NCBI GenBank assembly: GCA_002633025.1
Contig: NMRB01000044.1
Location: 592,871-656,870, forward strand
Source of the DNA: Notospermus geniculatus
Taxonomy: Eukaryota > Nemertea > Pilidiophora > Heteronemertea > Lineidae
DNA: 64,000 bases
Reading direction: 5' to 3'
Shown: piece after piece, positions 11,345 through 24,201 of the stretch
Numbering within the stretch: the stretch's first letter is position 1
Layout: every line of letters starts with the position of its first letter
The notes under the pieces: generated by a model
Told to the model about the DNA's origin: nothing
What the model saw: only the letters and a program-made list of their open reading frames with translations
Databases searched by the model: none
Position numbers and translations under genes: made by a program

Positions 11345-14300
11345 CCTCTGAATCAATCGTGAACACGCCCAGACCAGTACCAGAACGGATTGAGTAGACC
11401 ACTTCCCCATCTGGTTTAGCCTTGTCATAATCTCTAGCAGTTATCTTCATCACACTACTCCCTATGGGCAAGTTCTCCTTCACGGAGCCTTCTGTCACCT
11501 GGTAAGGAAACTTGGGTGCGTACATGTTCTCATTCACGTCGATGATTTCAACGATAATCTGACATGTCACCGACTTTGACGGTTGGCCCTGATCCCTCGC
11601 CAATCCAGTGATGTTGTACAGCTGTTGCGTTTCATAATCCAGTTTGTCACGTATCCGTATCACACCAGTTTGTCGATCGATGTCAAATTTGTCGAAAGTA
11701 CCACGAAGTAATTTGTAGGTGAGGACCCCGCCTTCACCCATGTCTGGATCATGGGCACTGAGAATTGTGACAACAGCACCAACTGGCAGGTCTTCCCTGA
11801 TTTTCACATGGTAATTTGGTGGTGTGAATTTTGGAGCGTTGTCATTCACATCGGTCAGTGTGATAGCTACCCTTGCGACAGCGGTAAGGGGGTTGTCGTG
11901 TGAGCCATCCGATGCCTTTATGTGCAAGACGTGATGAGGTATCCGCTCACGGTCGAGGGGGCCCGAGACAGTGATGATCCCACTGATGGTACTGATGCTA
12001 AAATGTGACATATCATTCATGGACATGTACATTATCATTGCATTTTCGCCGAGGTCTTCATCTTCAGCAGAAACCTGAACGACAGTTGTACCGACTGGCG
12101 AATTCTCAGAAATAATGGCCTCGTATTCCTTCATGGTGAACTGTGGCGTGCAATCATTTACATCCTCCAGCTCTATCGTGATCATTCGACTGGTAAATCG
12201 CCGAGGCTTACCAAGATCAGAGACAGTCACATTCAGGTTATACCTGTCTTGAATTTCTCTGTCGAGTGTGGAGAAGACCCTCAACTCTCCAGTGTAGGTA
12301 TCAATCTTGAAGCAACCATCATCGTTCCCAGAACTAATGACGTAGACAAGCTTTCCATTGTATCCCGGGTCCTTGTCGTGCGCTTCCAAGCTCAGAATCG
12401 AGGAACCGCTTCGTACGTCTTCAAGTATCTGCACCACGTTTGGCAGCCCAGCACGGAACTGCGGTGCATGTTTGTTGGTATTGTAATGATCTGAGGGATC
12501 GGTCTTCTCCTGTACATCTAAATCGGCATTCACCGCAGCAGCCTGCTGCAGAAGTTGACTCAGCTTTTCCGTCACGTGTGTCGGTGTACATTGGATGTTG
12601 ACATCGTTATTTGACAACTGATGGTTGCGGTTGTTGTTCACAAGGGATACATTGACGAAAATCGGGTCTGCCTCATTAACCTGGTCAGTGGCAGTAACCT
12701 GCAGGTGTAGCCTCTCAGCCTTCGAATTTTTCAGGTCACAGTTGAGCTTCAACGATCCCGTAGTTGGATTTACCCTGAAGCAGTCGTCGCCGGCATCGCT
12801 AGAAACGAGGCGGTAACTTATGATGCTACCGGTGTCAAAATCAATCGCTGATGCCACAACTAGTTCGGTACCAATCGGAGCTTCCCGTGACAAGTATCCA
12901 TGACAATCGACCTTCTCAAACAGAGGCTTATGATCATTGACATCCTTGATCTTGATCGTGACTGATGTTTCTGCTTCCCGTCTGAAGGGCTTACCCCAAT
13001 CGGATGCTCGGATAACAAGCCGGAATGTCCGTCGTCCTACTTCGTAGTCAAGCACCTGTTTCGATTTGATTTTGCCAGAGAAGTAGTCAATTTCAAACGG
13101 CACAGAGTTGACATTAGCAATACTGTAGGTGATGTAACCATTATCACCTTCGTCAAGGTCAAAAGCTTCGACCTTGTATACGAAGGTACCAATGGGTTGA
13201 TTCTCCTCAAAACTGATCACAGCATCGGTGTGGTTGAAAACTGGAGTATTATCATTATAATCCTTGATGACAATGCTGACGTTTGTGGTGGCTTGTTTGG
13301 GTATCAACAAGTTGCTCTTATCATAAGCGGTAACTTGCAGAGTCACATTCTTAACCGTCTCGTAATCCAATGGATTTGCACAGGAGATCAAACCAGTGAA
13401 AGAATTTATCTTGAAGTAGTTTTTGACGTTACCGCCGGTTATTTCATAGGAGACGTCGTCCTTGAGGAGTTTTTTACTTGATGCATTCACAAACAATAAA
13501 GGAGTATTCACAGGAATGATTTCATCGACAGTTATTCTGTACTTTCTGTCAAACTGTGGAATCGAATGGTGAGATTCTTTCAAGTTGACGATTAAACTGA
13601 CTGTAGACGTCTGTGGCGGCATGCCCTTGTCAATTGCCTGGATCGTGAGATTGTAAACTGGTATCACCTCCCGTTCAAGCGGCCTTGCAACTTCCAGACT
13701 AAACTGATCCTTCTGCACCTGTATGAGACTAAAATGCCCTTCTGGGTCGCCATGCATTATATGCACGACATTCAATTCCCCATTTTGGCCAGTGTCTTTA
13801 TCCGTGACAGTAACGACTGCACATACGGTACCTGGTTTAACGTCATCTGGTAATAGAGTCACACGCTTCACGTTGATTTCTGGTGCATATCGATTAACAC
13901 GTACAATTTTTATTTTAACTTTGGCCATGCTCATTGATGATATACCACTTGTGAAGACCTTAGCACCTCGATCTCTTGCTAGAACATCAAGTTCATAGAA
14001 ATTTTGCTCTGAGTAATCCAGAAGGCGTGTTAGAGTAATTGCCCCACTTGTAGGATGAATAGCAAAAACATTGGTTTTCTTATGGAAACTATAGTATATC
14101 TCCCCATTTACACCCTCATCAGCATCAGATGCTGTGACTGTTAATATCGTGCTATGCAGCTGTTTATCCTCGCCAATGTCAGCTGAATATTCTGTTGGAT
14201 AGAACAAGGGCATCAAGTCATTGCGGTCTAGCACTTTGACAATCACTTGCGTGCGGGTCTCAAATGGCTGAACATCACCCGAACTCAACCGGCCAACAGC

Positions 14301-14720
14301 CTTCACCGTGAGGAAATATTTATCCTGACTCTCACGATTCAACACGTCGTTGATATTCGTCCGTGTTCGGATTTGCAGAAAACAAAAGTCTCCCATCTGT
14401 TTTTCCTCTGCCTTGAAAAATGCTTGTTCATTGCCATAAATGACCCTGTAGCGAATTTCTAAATTTGGATCATACGCCCGGATTCCCATCCATTCTGATT
14501 CTGGCATGGTATATGTTTTCGCTAAGAAGTTTTCGTGAATGGTAACATTATACGTATCTTTAGTGAATTTGAATGTTTCTTTCGTTACAGGTGTGAAGGC
14601 TCCGTCTGCTGAGAGGAGGAGGGTGCTGGCGATGAAAACAAGTAGCCATCCATTGGCCACCCTGTTCATCCACATTTGCCTCCTGCCCCAGTGGGACATT
14701 ATGGTGGGCCCGTAATCCAT
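11345..14720 (-). CDS. Fat-like protocadherin (FAT1/2/3 type), first coding exon
   Basis: This giant exon encodes the N-terminus of a Fat-like atypical cadherin, a huge plasma-membrane adhesion protein that in animals controls cell orientation, migration and growth. Translation is set at the ATG at 14720, eight bases after a clean splice acceptor (exon starts at 14729, after a T-rich tract ending in CAG). Residues 25-37 form a hydrophobic signal-peptide core (WLLVFIASTLLL). About ten cadherin repeats follow, with repeated calcium-binding signatures such as DVNDNAP, DVNDHKP, DRE and LDYE. The first repeat contains the GDFCFLQIRT-type segment typical of FAT1-3 rather than of Fat4 or Dachsous. 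The exon ends at 11345 before GTAAGT in phase 1. A single large exon carrying the signal peptide and first ten or so repeats, preceded by a noncoding exon, is also the layout of vertebrate FAT1/3. The open frame starting at 14894 is only intron read-through. Confidence 0.93.
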
Positions 14721-14729
14721 GGCAGGAGC

Positions 14730-17700
14730 CTGAAAAGAAAAAGATTCCTCTTTAGTGCAAACATAAATTATAAAGTACATGTATATTGTAACAGTGTATA
14801 CTTTAGAGTACGAATACATGTATTTCTGTTCACAACACAAAATGTTCTCCTCTCCTTTTCCAAAAGATGTAAAATCACCGAATGCCGAACACAATACTAT
14901 TCACTCGTGACAGTAAAAATCCCATCACTCTACTTGTAATCAAAATACCAGGACACCCACATAACATGGAAAATCTATAGATACTATGAGATAGAAGGCC
15001 TCATATTTCTTTTTTTCTACCTAATTACATGTACAACGATGTCATCAAAGATTAACATAACGTCACACTGGACTATATTATATGTGCATTTTGCAGGCAG
15101 TCGACCAGATGATGGGATTCACGGAATTAGCATGAATGATACATGTATAGGATTGATCAGATGACCCATAAAAAGCTCTAACGTTTACATGCAGGATTAT
15201 CGATCACAGGAGGATTTGTCCCCGGAAAATTGCCCACTGGGGATTTGTCCGAGTTGACTGATGCGATAGTGTCTGTAGTGACAATCCTATTCAATGCATA
15301 CANACGTGGATTTTACCATGGAAATATTATAAATATATTTCCAATTATTTGACATCGTCATAATGAACAAGTTTGGTTGATGTTGTCAGCTTGCAGACCG
15401 GCTGTGAAGTAAAGGCCTGCATATCTAACCCCTGGGGATAGGACACAGTCCATCATTATTACTAAGTGGGCTTATATAAAAAACAATAATTTGAATACAA
15501 CTAATCAGTAATAATTCCATGAAAGGGTGGCTCTATGGTAATTACACATGATTCATAATCGTATTCTTGTATATATTATTATATACATACATTGTATTCA
15601 GACATGTACATGTACATGTAGTATCTGACTTAATGTGATGTCACACAACATACATACATACATGGATAAGCACTGCTAGGGGACAATGTCAGCGATTTGG
15701 TGCATTCAGCCATTCTTTAAGTTGGTAGAATGGCTGAATGTTGATGTTTGGTATGTTTGGCAATTTGATGTCAGTGTCAAATCCACTCCCTAAAATTACC
15801 AGCTTGGCGTGTAACGCCAGCAGAGGTCATGAAGTCCTGCTACAATTTATAAAACAACAACACCCAGCAGTCACTGTTAACAGCAACATTCCTACAACAA
15901 AGCGTAAAATTCTTGCATGGAAACATCAGTAACAGTGTCGTCATTGATGCATCAAATTACTAAACCATTGAGCAAATGATTTGGCACCTTCACTGCAATT
16001 ACATGAGTAGCTTACTGTAACAAAATGAAAACAGTGATAAATTTTTCGTCACATATTGGGCTCACCTACGATCTTGTGTTAACGCTAATTGTTTCAGGAC
16101 TATAAAAGACAAACTATGTAGAAGGGCGTCAAATCTATTGACAGCATAACTCAGTTCAAACATCACTTCAGGACCCTTGAAACATTTTTAGTGTGTCAGA
16201 CATTTGCATCTTTGCGGGGGGTTTTGAATAGTGCAGAATTTCTATGCATGTGGCATCTACTTCGAATCACCTTCCCAAAAAGACTGATTTATTTTAGCTT
16301 TAATCTTAAATTGGATATTGGGTCACAAAGGGTACATGTAAATGTACGCCAATACTCTGCAAACTATGTACACCACCGGTTTCTGAGCCAGAATTCATCA
16401 CGAGGCACAAAACACCCTAAAATAAATGTCGGCTGCACTTATCAAAACATGACAGAAGGAAACAACAGGGGATTCTCAGATTTGAATACATAGCTTAAGG
16501 GTCTCATTTTGAAGAATCCTAATTTTGTTGTCTTTTTCATCAGAGGATAATACACGGACAAAGGGACTGTCCAAAATTTGTTCACAGCAAGATTTAAGAT
16601 GGCAATCGCTTGACCTGCCATGCCTGCAGTTGATACAGAAATAAAACGCCTTTGTAAGTCTTTGTAACACGACCTTGGAAGATCATAGACCATGAGCTGA
16701 TGAGAATTCAGATACATGTACATGTAGGCTACATTCAACTTTCAAGTTCAACGAAGTAGGCCTACCTTATCCATGTATCATGTAGAACAATATTGAAATG
16801 GAACATAAGAAGACAATGCCTTTAAGACTAAGAGCAATGTCAGAGGCAGGAAGGGTTATCCGTTTGAAAAATTTCATAAGGGACCAATTTGTGGCAGCTG
16901 GGGCATGTGCCAAAATGCATTAAAAAGTTCAGGGTGGGTGTTCTGGGATCCTCCACAGGACCTGCCTGCCCATATCACAGGTTGATAGTGGCAGAACAAA
17001 CCCAGGATTGACATGATCACGGATGAATTGTGGGAACAGTCTTATAGGAGCATCATGGGCTAGTCTAGGAGCATGGGACATTCTAATCTAATACCAAATA
17101 AATAGCAAGGGACCTGTATCATAAAGTGATTTTAAGTTAATGGTACTATTAACTCAATGCATTTTCCAATTGGTTAAAGGTACCATTAGCTTTAAGTCAC
17201 TTTACCCAATCATGCTTCAATTAAAGTTTAAACAGGCCCCTATGATCTAGGCCTACATCAAAGCAAGCGGGTGATCACCCTCCATAGGCCTGGGCCTTCC
17301 ATACACGTAGGCCTTCTAGCCTAGACCTGAATGATTGCAAGTATCATTTAATTAGGCCATGGAGGTATAATATTATTATACCTCCATGATTAGGCCTAGG
17401 CCTAGCATCAAAAATAAGAGAGAAAAAAAGAACCTCTTCACATAGGCCTAGGCCTAGCTACATAAAATACGGATCACAACAAACTCAAACTCTGTCACCG
17501 GAACTTACTAGTATCCAAAACACACACTCGCGACAGAAAATTCAGGTAGGCCTACCATGCATGCCATGACATCACCACACGAACACAACGTATCCATCTA
17601 ATATGACACAACCCCTGGCATCACAACTCTTGAGACGGCCCCTCCACCCTCGCACTGACAATGCGGGTGTACATCCCTCTACAGAGTACCGTATACTGTG

Positions 17701-17797
17701 TACATCTGTATCGATCGGCAAGTAGAGAAACACTCGTGATCGCAAATAAACACAGTTTTAGGGAAATCGAAGAAGAAATCGAAATAAATACACCTAC
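14730..17797. other. Probable first intron of the Fat-like gene
   Basis: Noncoding. Holds a single-N joint at 15303, an ACATGT microsatellite at about 15,602-15,620, a degenerate inverted-repeat element at about 17,105-17,240 and a perfect palindrome at 17358-17388. Confidence 0.5.
17358..17388. repeat. Perfect 31-base palindrome
   Basis: CATGGAGGTATAATA is followed by one T and its exact inverse. It is surrounded by repeated AGGCCTAGGCCTA motifs. Confidence 0.9.
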
Positions 17798-18070
17798 CAT
17801 TAGAAAATATACATTCTTATCGAAAATTCGTGCATAAATGTACTCCCCATCCTGCGGTGATATCCATTAAAAATCCATTAAATACGCAGAGACGCGCAGC
17901 AGACCGACTCGGCCCGACATACCGCGGATGGATACAATCAGCTGGAGCACGCGGTGTTGCGGTGTCGAGTAAATCGGCAATTTACCGCCGCGCCATCTAG
18001 CAACAGACAGTGTAACTAAAAGCCCTCTCAGATCGGTACTTTGGGGTTCGTGAAAGCGCCGTGACCCGAG
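17798..18070 (-). promoter_or_regulatory. Possible promoter and noncoding first exon of the Fat-like gene
   Basis: This is the nearest CpG-rich patch upstream of the cadherin coding exon on the minus strand (dense CG between about 17,880 and 18,060). On the minus strand a plausible splice donor (AATG|GTAGGT) sits at 17798/17797, and the coding exon 3 kb downstream starts with a splice acceptor, so a noncoding first exon must exist somewhere upstream. The link between the two is inference; no TATA box is evident. Confidence 0.3.
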
Positions 18071-18085
18071 GTCCCATAGAAGTTG

Positions 18086-18500
18086 GCTCCTTTTCCTTAT
18101 TCAAATGCGAAGCCCTCCATCCCTTAAATTCCTTTTCCTTATTTAAAATGCGAAGCTAGTCACTCCTTATTCCTTTTCCTTATTCGAAAATGCGAAGCTA
18201 GTCACTCCTTATTCCTTTTCCTTAGGCCAGATAAAAAAATTACTTGTTTAGCGTCCGGGCACTTTAGTTTTTCAGGGTCGGGAGGGAGGTTTTTATTTTT
18301 TTTTTTAGTAGTTTTTAGCTGAAAAGATGGGTCAAAAAGAAATTTTTTTTTATTTTCAAATNGCCTTATTCGAAAATGCGAAGCTACTCACTCCTTTTCC
18401 TTATTCGAAAATGCGAAGCTACATGTACATGTACTCATTCATTTTCCTTATTCAAAAATGCGAAGCTGCTTACTCATTATTCCTTTTTCCTTGCGGAACC
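18086..18500. repeat. ~42-base minisatellite interrupted by an insertion
   Basis: Units contain TTCCTTTTCCTTATTCGAAA and ATGCGAAGCTAGTCACTCC. About six units are split by 137 bases of A/T-homopolymer-rich sequence (18,225-18,361) that ends in a single N at 18362, after which the units resume. Confidence 0.85.
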
Positions 18501-18836
18501 GAATAGGTGCTCCATCTCCTATTTGTCTCACTCATTCCCCTGCTACCCGATCCATTTCCTACAGGCCTATATGCCTGTAATATCATTATTCAACTCCTTA
18601 TTACTGTAGTTTCGTGGCGGGCGGGAAAACCTAGAAGAAAAGAGAAAGAAGCTGCGTTTGAAGCCCCACTGCATTGAATTAGATTTTCAGAATCTCTGGA
18701 GAGTGCAGGTAGAGATCTCATAGCCTCGTAAAGGTCTCCAAAATGCTTGCCTGATATGTACTTTAAGGAATCAATCCCTAGATTTCACATTCACAAATCT
18801 CAGCTGCAGGCAGAGCTCTACTGTAGAACACAGTAG

Positions 18837-19538
18837 GGCCGAATCGGTTAATGTCGTCCTGGGTATAACAGAAATATACCCAGGTTCAATGTCGTCCCAC
18901 AAAACTATACCCTGGGTATAGTTCGATCTACAAAACTATACCGAGGATTGGATAAAGCACCTGAAGACGAGATTGTCCTTGCAAATGCCATAAGACCGTG
19001 CAGAGCATGACAAGTCGAAAAACATCGCTCTAGCGCCCGACACGATGGGCATCATTTTAATATATCGTACCGACAGTCATCAAAGAAATTTACGTGCCGT
19101 TTATCGTCACTCAAATCCGCAATACTCGCAGCACGGCTCGCGGACGTAGCTGAACGCACGACACCGAACAAACATATGGGGCGCAGATCGGCTCTGTTAG
19201 TTTGCTCATTTCTTTGAAACTGTGAGCTTAACTTGCGGTAAGTTTGGACCGTTCTGTTGAGACAAATGTCAACAGTTGACCCATGATATCGATGAGCACA
19301 AAATCTGACAATATTGACTGATATTCTGAAGATGTTGCTTGCAAAACTGCCGTCTCAGTTGAAGCGAGAAACAAAATGGCGGCCACCCATTCCTAATTCG
19401 TACCTAGGCTCAAAACTACGGTACCGGTACTGAGTATACTTTTGTAGATCGAACTATACCCAGGGTATAGTTTTGTAGGATGACATTGAACCTGGGTATA
19501 TTTCTGTTATACCCAGGACGACATTAACCGATTCGGCT
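18837..19538. mobile_element. Mutator-like long-TIR element, 702 bp
   Basis: Terminal inverted repeats of about 115 bases start GGCCGAATCGGTTAATG on the left and AGCCGAATCGGTTAATG (inverse) on the right. It is flanked by a perfect 9-base direct repeat, ACACAGTAG, at 18828-18836 and 19539-19547. Long TIRs with a 9-base target duplication are characteristic of Mutator-like elements. No transposase frame is present, so it is non-autonomous. Confidence 0.85.
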
Positions 19539-19900
19539 ACACAGTAGGCCTACATTTTACACTACCGGTTTCTGAATTCAATAGAGTATGGTACATGTAC
19601 ATGTGTGCAAAATAGGTCAGGACCTCGTATTCTTGGTATAAATATCTTGATCGGTATTCCGATTATTCAAAAAAAAGATTGATTGATTATTCACATGGAC
19701 CATACCTCATCGTGTACCTAGCGGCACCCTTGTGCTAGAGGAACGGAAACGTTTATCACGATATCACCATAAGGAATATCCCGTTTTCGATCGCAGCGGA
19801 GCTAGGCCCGAACGAGGGACGAGTCAGTTCGGTCGGGTTGCTTCGCATCCTTCGGTGACAATCCCTTCGAATCTTCTTTCATCGCTCTAGTGCTGATACA

Positions 19901-19941
19901 TTTTGGTTCCCGAAGCCACCGCGTGGCTTCGGGAACCAAAA
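19901..19941. repeat. Perfect 41-base hairpin with TTCCCGAAGCC
   Basis: Nineteen-base arms TTTTGGTTCCCGAAGCCAC around CGC. Shares TTCCCGAAGCC with the longer foldback at 22082-22182. Confidence 0.9.
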
Positions 19942-19945
19942 CCTG

Positions 19946-20262
19946 ATAATGCTGTTTACTGGACTACATGTACATTAGGCCTACTTACTGCGATACGACT
20001 TCACGCCAAATGATTCGGATAGTTTACCGCGCTCGCTGAAGTCGATACACTCACACAACCACTGCTGTAATCATAATGCTGTGTTACTGGACTACTGCAT
20101 ACGGCTTCGCGCCAAACGATTTGGCGGGAAACGCTTTCGCGGGGTTAGTCTACCCGTTCGCTGAAGTCGATACACTCACACAACCAGCTATGATCATAAA
20201 AGATGCTGTTTTACTGGACTAGTGCGTACAGCTTCGCGCCAAATGATTCACGGGAAACGCTT
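19946..20262. repeat. ~127-base tandem repeat, 2.5 degenerate units
   Basis: Units start near 19946, 20073 and 20200 with GCTGTTTACTGGACTA. They carry the shared segments CTTCGCGCCAAATGATT and GTCGATACACTCACACAACC. Confidence 0.85.
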
Positions 20263-20561
20263 GATGTTTCCCTTGACACTTGTAGTTCGTTCTTCTGGTA
20301 CATGGTGAGTATGGCCCATGGACCATTTCATAAATGTTGTCAACAGAGGGTATTTTGATCGCAATGTAAATTAGCATCTCTCGCCATCCAATGAACGAAC
20401 AGCATGCAAATGCAACGCCGGGTTGCACGGTATCGAAGACATGATTCTATGGTCGATTGGTGTGGCATACTGCACGCTGAACCAATCAAAACCTGCTGCT
20501 GCATGTTGTCCTAAGGTACAACTCATATAACATGAATAATGGCTTGTGATAATAAAGAATA

Positions 20562-20624
20562 TGAAATAGAAACGGGTTTCTAAGGTGGAAGTCATCGCGT
20601 CCTTCTACAAGATTCGGACCCACG
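20562..20624 (-). repeat. Truncated tRNA-derived SINE
   Basis: Matches the tail and box-B part of the SINE at 42871-43000 (GAAATAGAAACGGGTTTCTA and GATTCGGACCC). The tRNA head is missing. Confidence 0.65.
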
Positions 20625-21585
20625 GATAATAAAGCGCCATCTAGTGTTCATTTTTCCATTTTGTGCGAACTGACTGTACCAGGCGTATTTGTCAAATCAA
20701 TTAGTTTCCCCCATTTACGAGGGATACCAGTACTCCCTATAAAAGATTCATTGCTGAGAAAAGGGCTCGTAAAACGTGACATTTGAAATCCTTTGAGAAG
20801 ATCTGGTGTCCGCCTCTTTCCGTTTGAACTTGTGTCTTCACCCATCACCATTTTGATGGGCACGTGTTCTACGTGACTTGTTCTACACATTCGACGGAGA
20901 CGTCAAGTTTCTCCATGTTATTTCGAATGTACTAGCGGACCTAGTGTCCAAGGTTCAAAGCATTTTTAAGGTTTCACGAAGTTGGAGTTTGGTCTGAGCA
21001 TAATGAGTTTCTACGAACAGGTACAAAAACCGCACTCTGACTGGTTCTACCAGTGACACGTGGTCAAATTCAAACGTGGGTGGACTGATCCCTTTAAACC
21101 GACAACATCGCTTCGAATGACGTTCTCACTTCTTATCCGTTCCCAGGCATTTGAAACTGCTGATGCCATAGGAATGAGGTTGCTAAGGCCTATGTTTTTC
21201 TAAACCCGTCGCAAGTTAAAGATATAAGCGAAGCTTCTCCAATCGCTCGGTCATTTATTCGTCGGAGAGAGATTTCAAGAAGGATCTACACATTCAAAAA
21301 TGTCGCCCCAAGGTACATGTAAGTAAAAATGTCTTATTGGTTCCCCGTTCGTTTTGCTTGATGTTCTTCCTTATTGTTTTTTCCTTTACATGAATCTTCA
21401 AGTATTTGTTTTTGGTAATGGCTTTTATGAAAAAATTCATTGGATTTGGACAGCGCTGTTCACATTTTTATATACCCCAGTCTCAGAAAAACCTTCCTCG
21501 GAACTTTAAGGATTAGCCGATGGCCAGCTTTGACTTGATTTGAGTGTCGAAACAAAAGAGACGTCTCGGGGACGAATCCGGCGCC

Positions 21586-21737
21586 TTTAAGCCAAGTTTG
21601 CGACAAAACTCGATGCGGTAGGGGTGCTTTTTAAAATCGACTGACCCGGCTGAATGACGAGTCGACAGCATTGGGTCAGTCGACCTTAAAAACACACCTA
21701 CCGCACTGAGTTTTGCCGCAAATGTGCGCTTGGCCTT
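21586..21737. repeat. Foldback element, ~60-base arms
   Basis: The left arm includes GCCAAGTTTGCGACAAAACT and TGCGGTAGG; the right arm carries their inverse with several mismatches and ends GCGCTTGGC. Confidence 0.75.
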
Positions 21738-22081
21738 ACCAATAACCGAACGCGTTGCAGTTCCTCGCCATACACTGTTAGATTTTTTTTTCATCTCGAA
21801 TTTTCTGAATCTGCATAATAACAGCTTACATTTACATCAATAACTAATAGACCCTGAATCGGACTTCGAATTTTCCAAAATTCGAATGAATCTTTTGACC
21901 GCGTACGGCGGTGATTACGCAAAAGTCGCTGTCGATGTGAGCGGACCGCGCACATCGACCACGACTGGTCATTGCGGCAACAAGTGGCAACGAGTAGAAC
22001 ATGAGCAACTGGCTGGAACTAGCGGCAACGGTCGGCAAGCGTTGCCGGGGCGCGCACATCGACCTGTTTGAGGATCTGGAG

Positions 22082-22182
22082 CCATGTTCCCGAAGCCATC
22101 GTTAGGTTAATGATGTCGTTAAAACTGGGAAAATGCATAGCGTAACGACATCGTTAACCTAACGACGGCTTCGGGAACATGG
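22082..22182. repeat. Foldback element, ~38-base arms
   Basis: Arms begin CCATGTTCCCGAAGCC and continue through CGTTAGGTTAA(T)GATGTCGTTA, inverted around a ~20-base loop. Related at its tip to the hairpin at 19901. Confidence 0.85.
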
Positions 22183-22989
22183 GTCCACATCAGTTGCTGT
22201 TTCCTGCCAGTTGCCCACCATTGCCGGTAGTTGCTTCCAGTCGCAAGGTCGATGTAACGTTAAGGAACGTTCTAAAATACGACCCTGAATCAGGCTTCTG
22301 CGCAAGATGATGGAGCTGAATCGGGAGCATATCTCCCAGCAATTTTCGAACCTTTTTTATTCGACGACATATAGGCGCTACATAATGGGTGCATCAACAT
22401 TTATAAAGGAATCGTAGGCCTACCTGACGGACCCGCGCGAATCAATTGTTCCCCCTCGCCAAGGCCATTATTAGCCAGAAAAGGAAACAACATAGAATTT
22501 ATGATGCCAAACCTCAATAAAATCTAAAAACGCTATAATTTCCATACACTTTCTTCCCGAGCTGTCCTTCCTGACGGCAGTTCCTTTGTCTCCGACCATT
22601 TGCAACAAAAAGAATGCCTACGAGGGGTTTAGAACTTTGGTTTAAAGTTTTGTTGTAGCAATAATGCCTGGAAACATGAATTGACACCCTCCATATTCTT
22701 GAAAGGAAGGGCCTTTTGTTAAGTTTTCTTGAAACAGAAATTTCTCCACCATGATCGCTTGACCAGTGATGGCCGACATACGAGTTCTTGCAGTGATGCA
22801 ACCAAATAAAGCACTCTACCTACATTGCAACAGATTTTTCTACGCTGGACCACACCCATTTTCATCCTGTCCTCGCATCTTTTCCGTGGCCCCTCATTTT
22901 GATAAATGTGATAAATTTTGATCAAACAGTATTTGTTACTGACATGACGTAGGCCTAGTGCTATCTTGGCGTTCCCCGTCAGTTATGCT

Positions 22990-23389
22990 CATTAGAGAGG
23001 ATACGCAGCTTTCCGACTCCGACTTCAACTACGAGAATGAATTGCAGTCCGCTATGGACATCCTTGATAAAAACGATGTGATTCAATTCGTCAAACACCA
23101 TAAATTGAAGGCAGAAAAAATTGGCCTTATAAATCGGAAGTGCGGATAAATAATGAATATTGAAGTCGTAATCCTAGTCGTCACTACTCTGAGACACGAC
23201 CATGACAACTGCGATTTATGCGCACTTCCGATTACGAGTCAAAATTATTCTGCCACAAGTTATGGCATTTTACGATTTACAAACGTCTATCAAATCGTTT
23301 TTATCAAGGATGTCCACAGCGGACTGCAATTCATTCTCGTATTTGAAGTCGGAGTCGGAGTCCGAAAGCTGCCCAACCTCTCTATTGCA
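22990..23389. repeat. Inverted duplication of a coding-like segment
   Basis: 22990-23150 (plus) and 23389-23215 (minus) are inverted copies. The plus copy translates through DFNYENELQSAMDILDKND and continues open to the stop at 23147. The minus copy gives ENELQSAVDILDKND and stops soon after. Either a captured gene fragment or a foldback with a fortuitous frame. Confidence 0.75.
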
Positions 23390-23469
23390 GTTAACGCCAC
23401 CAAAGATAACGTCGAAACAGCACATTAACTGTGTTTATAACCCAATCTCAGATGATTGCTGTCAGTAAC

Positions 23470-24027
23470 GCAAGGCAAAAGGGTAATTGAGAGTGCATGT
23501 AGTCGGTAAGTCACAAAACCCTCCCTAATCCTCCTTCAGGATACTTCCACAGTGGCTTTTTAAAAATTGAAAACGAATACCCTAGCTGCATCCAGTAGGG
23601 CATGTCAGAATAAAATGGGCGCATCCGTGGACAATGTAATCATATTAAAATAGGAATAAGTCATTATTGTTCCCCTGCTAATGCAATCAGTCCTACGCGG
23701 CCGCCGCCGGTGATGATAACGTGAAAGTATCTTTTTCATATTCAAAAGAACATTAAGCAAGTGCGTTTAAGATGGTATTCCGAATGGATTTCCTGTAGGA
23801 GTTAGATGTGAGCATCCTTTTGTATACAACGCTTTAAAAAAAGCTTTTAGAGCAAATCCATTTGACAAGTTTATCCCCTCCCCTAAGCATTTGAGCACAC
23901 AGATGATAGTTTGCCAAGTTGGCGCCTGTGACAGCGTTGAGTGATAATGTTTGCGAAACGGCCCCTCCCGTGTTTATTCCTGACCTGTCAGCAAAATACA
24001 GGGGACAAGTGATGTCGACCACTGATG
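23470..24027. other. No supported gene or repeat
   Basis: Noncoding by appearance; one GC-rich patch, CGCGGCCGCCGCCGG, at about 23,697. Confidence 0.4.
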
Positions 24028-24201
24028 CTTAAAGGGACTAGGAAAATTTTTTCAAGCTTCGGTTATTACAAAATGCTGGTCTTTCATGATAAATTCCCAC
24101 CGTCAATTCACTTTTTCAATTAAGTGTTAATTACTGGCACGCAAACAAATCAGTCATCACCACACCACGAAGCTTGAAAAAAATTTCCTAGTCCCTTTAA
24201 G
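24028..24201. mobile_element. 174-bp MITE bounded by TTAA
   Basis: TIRs of about 30 bases: CTTAAAGGGACTAGGAAAAT on the left and its inverse on the right, both including TTAA at the outer end. TTAA is the target of piggyBac elements, but a TTAAAGGG start could simply be part of the TIR. Confidence 0.75.

Noticed and set aside
14721-14894. Upstream ATG at 14894 of the cadherin frame
   Set aside because: It lies before the splice acceptor at 14730, inside the intron; the ATG at 14720 precedes a proper signal peptide.
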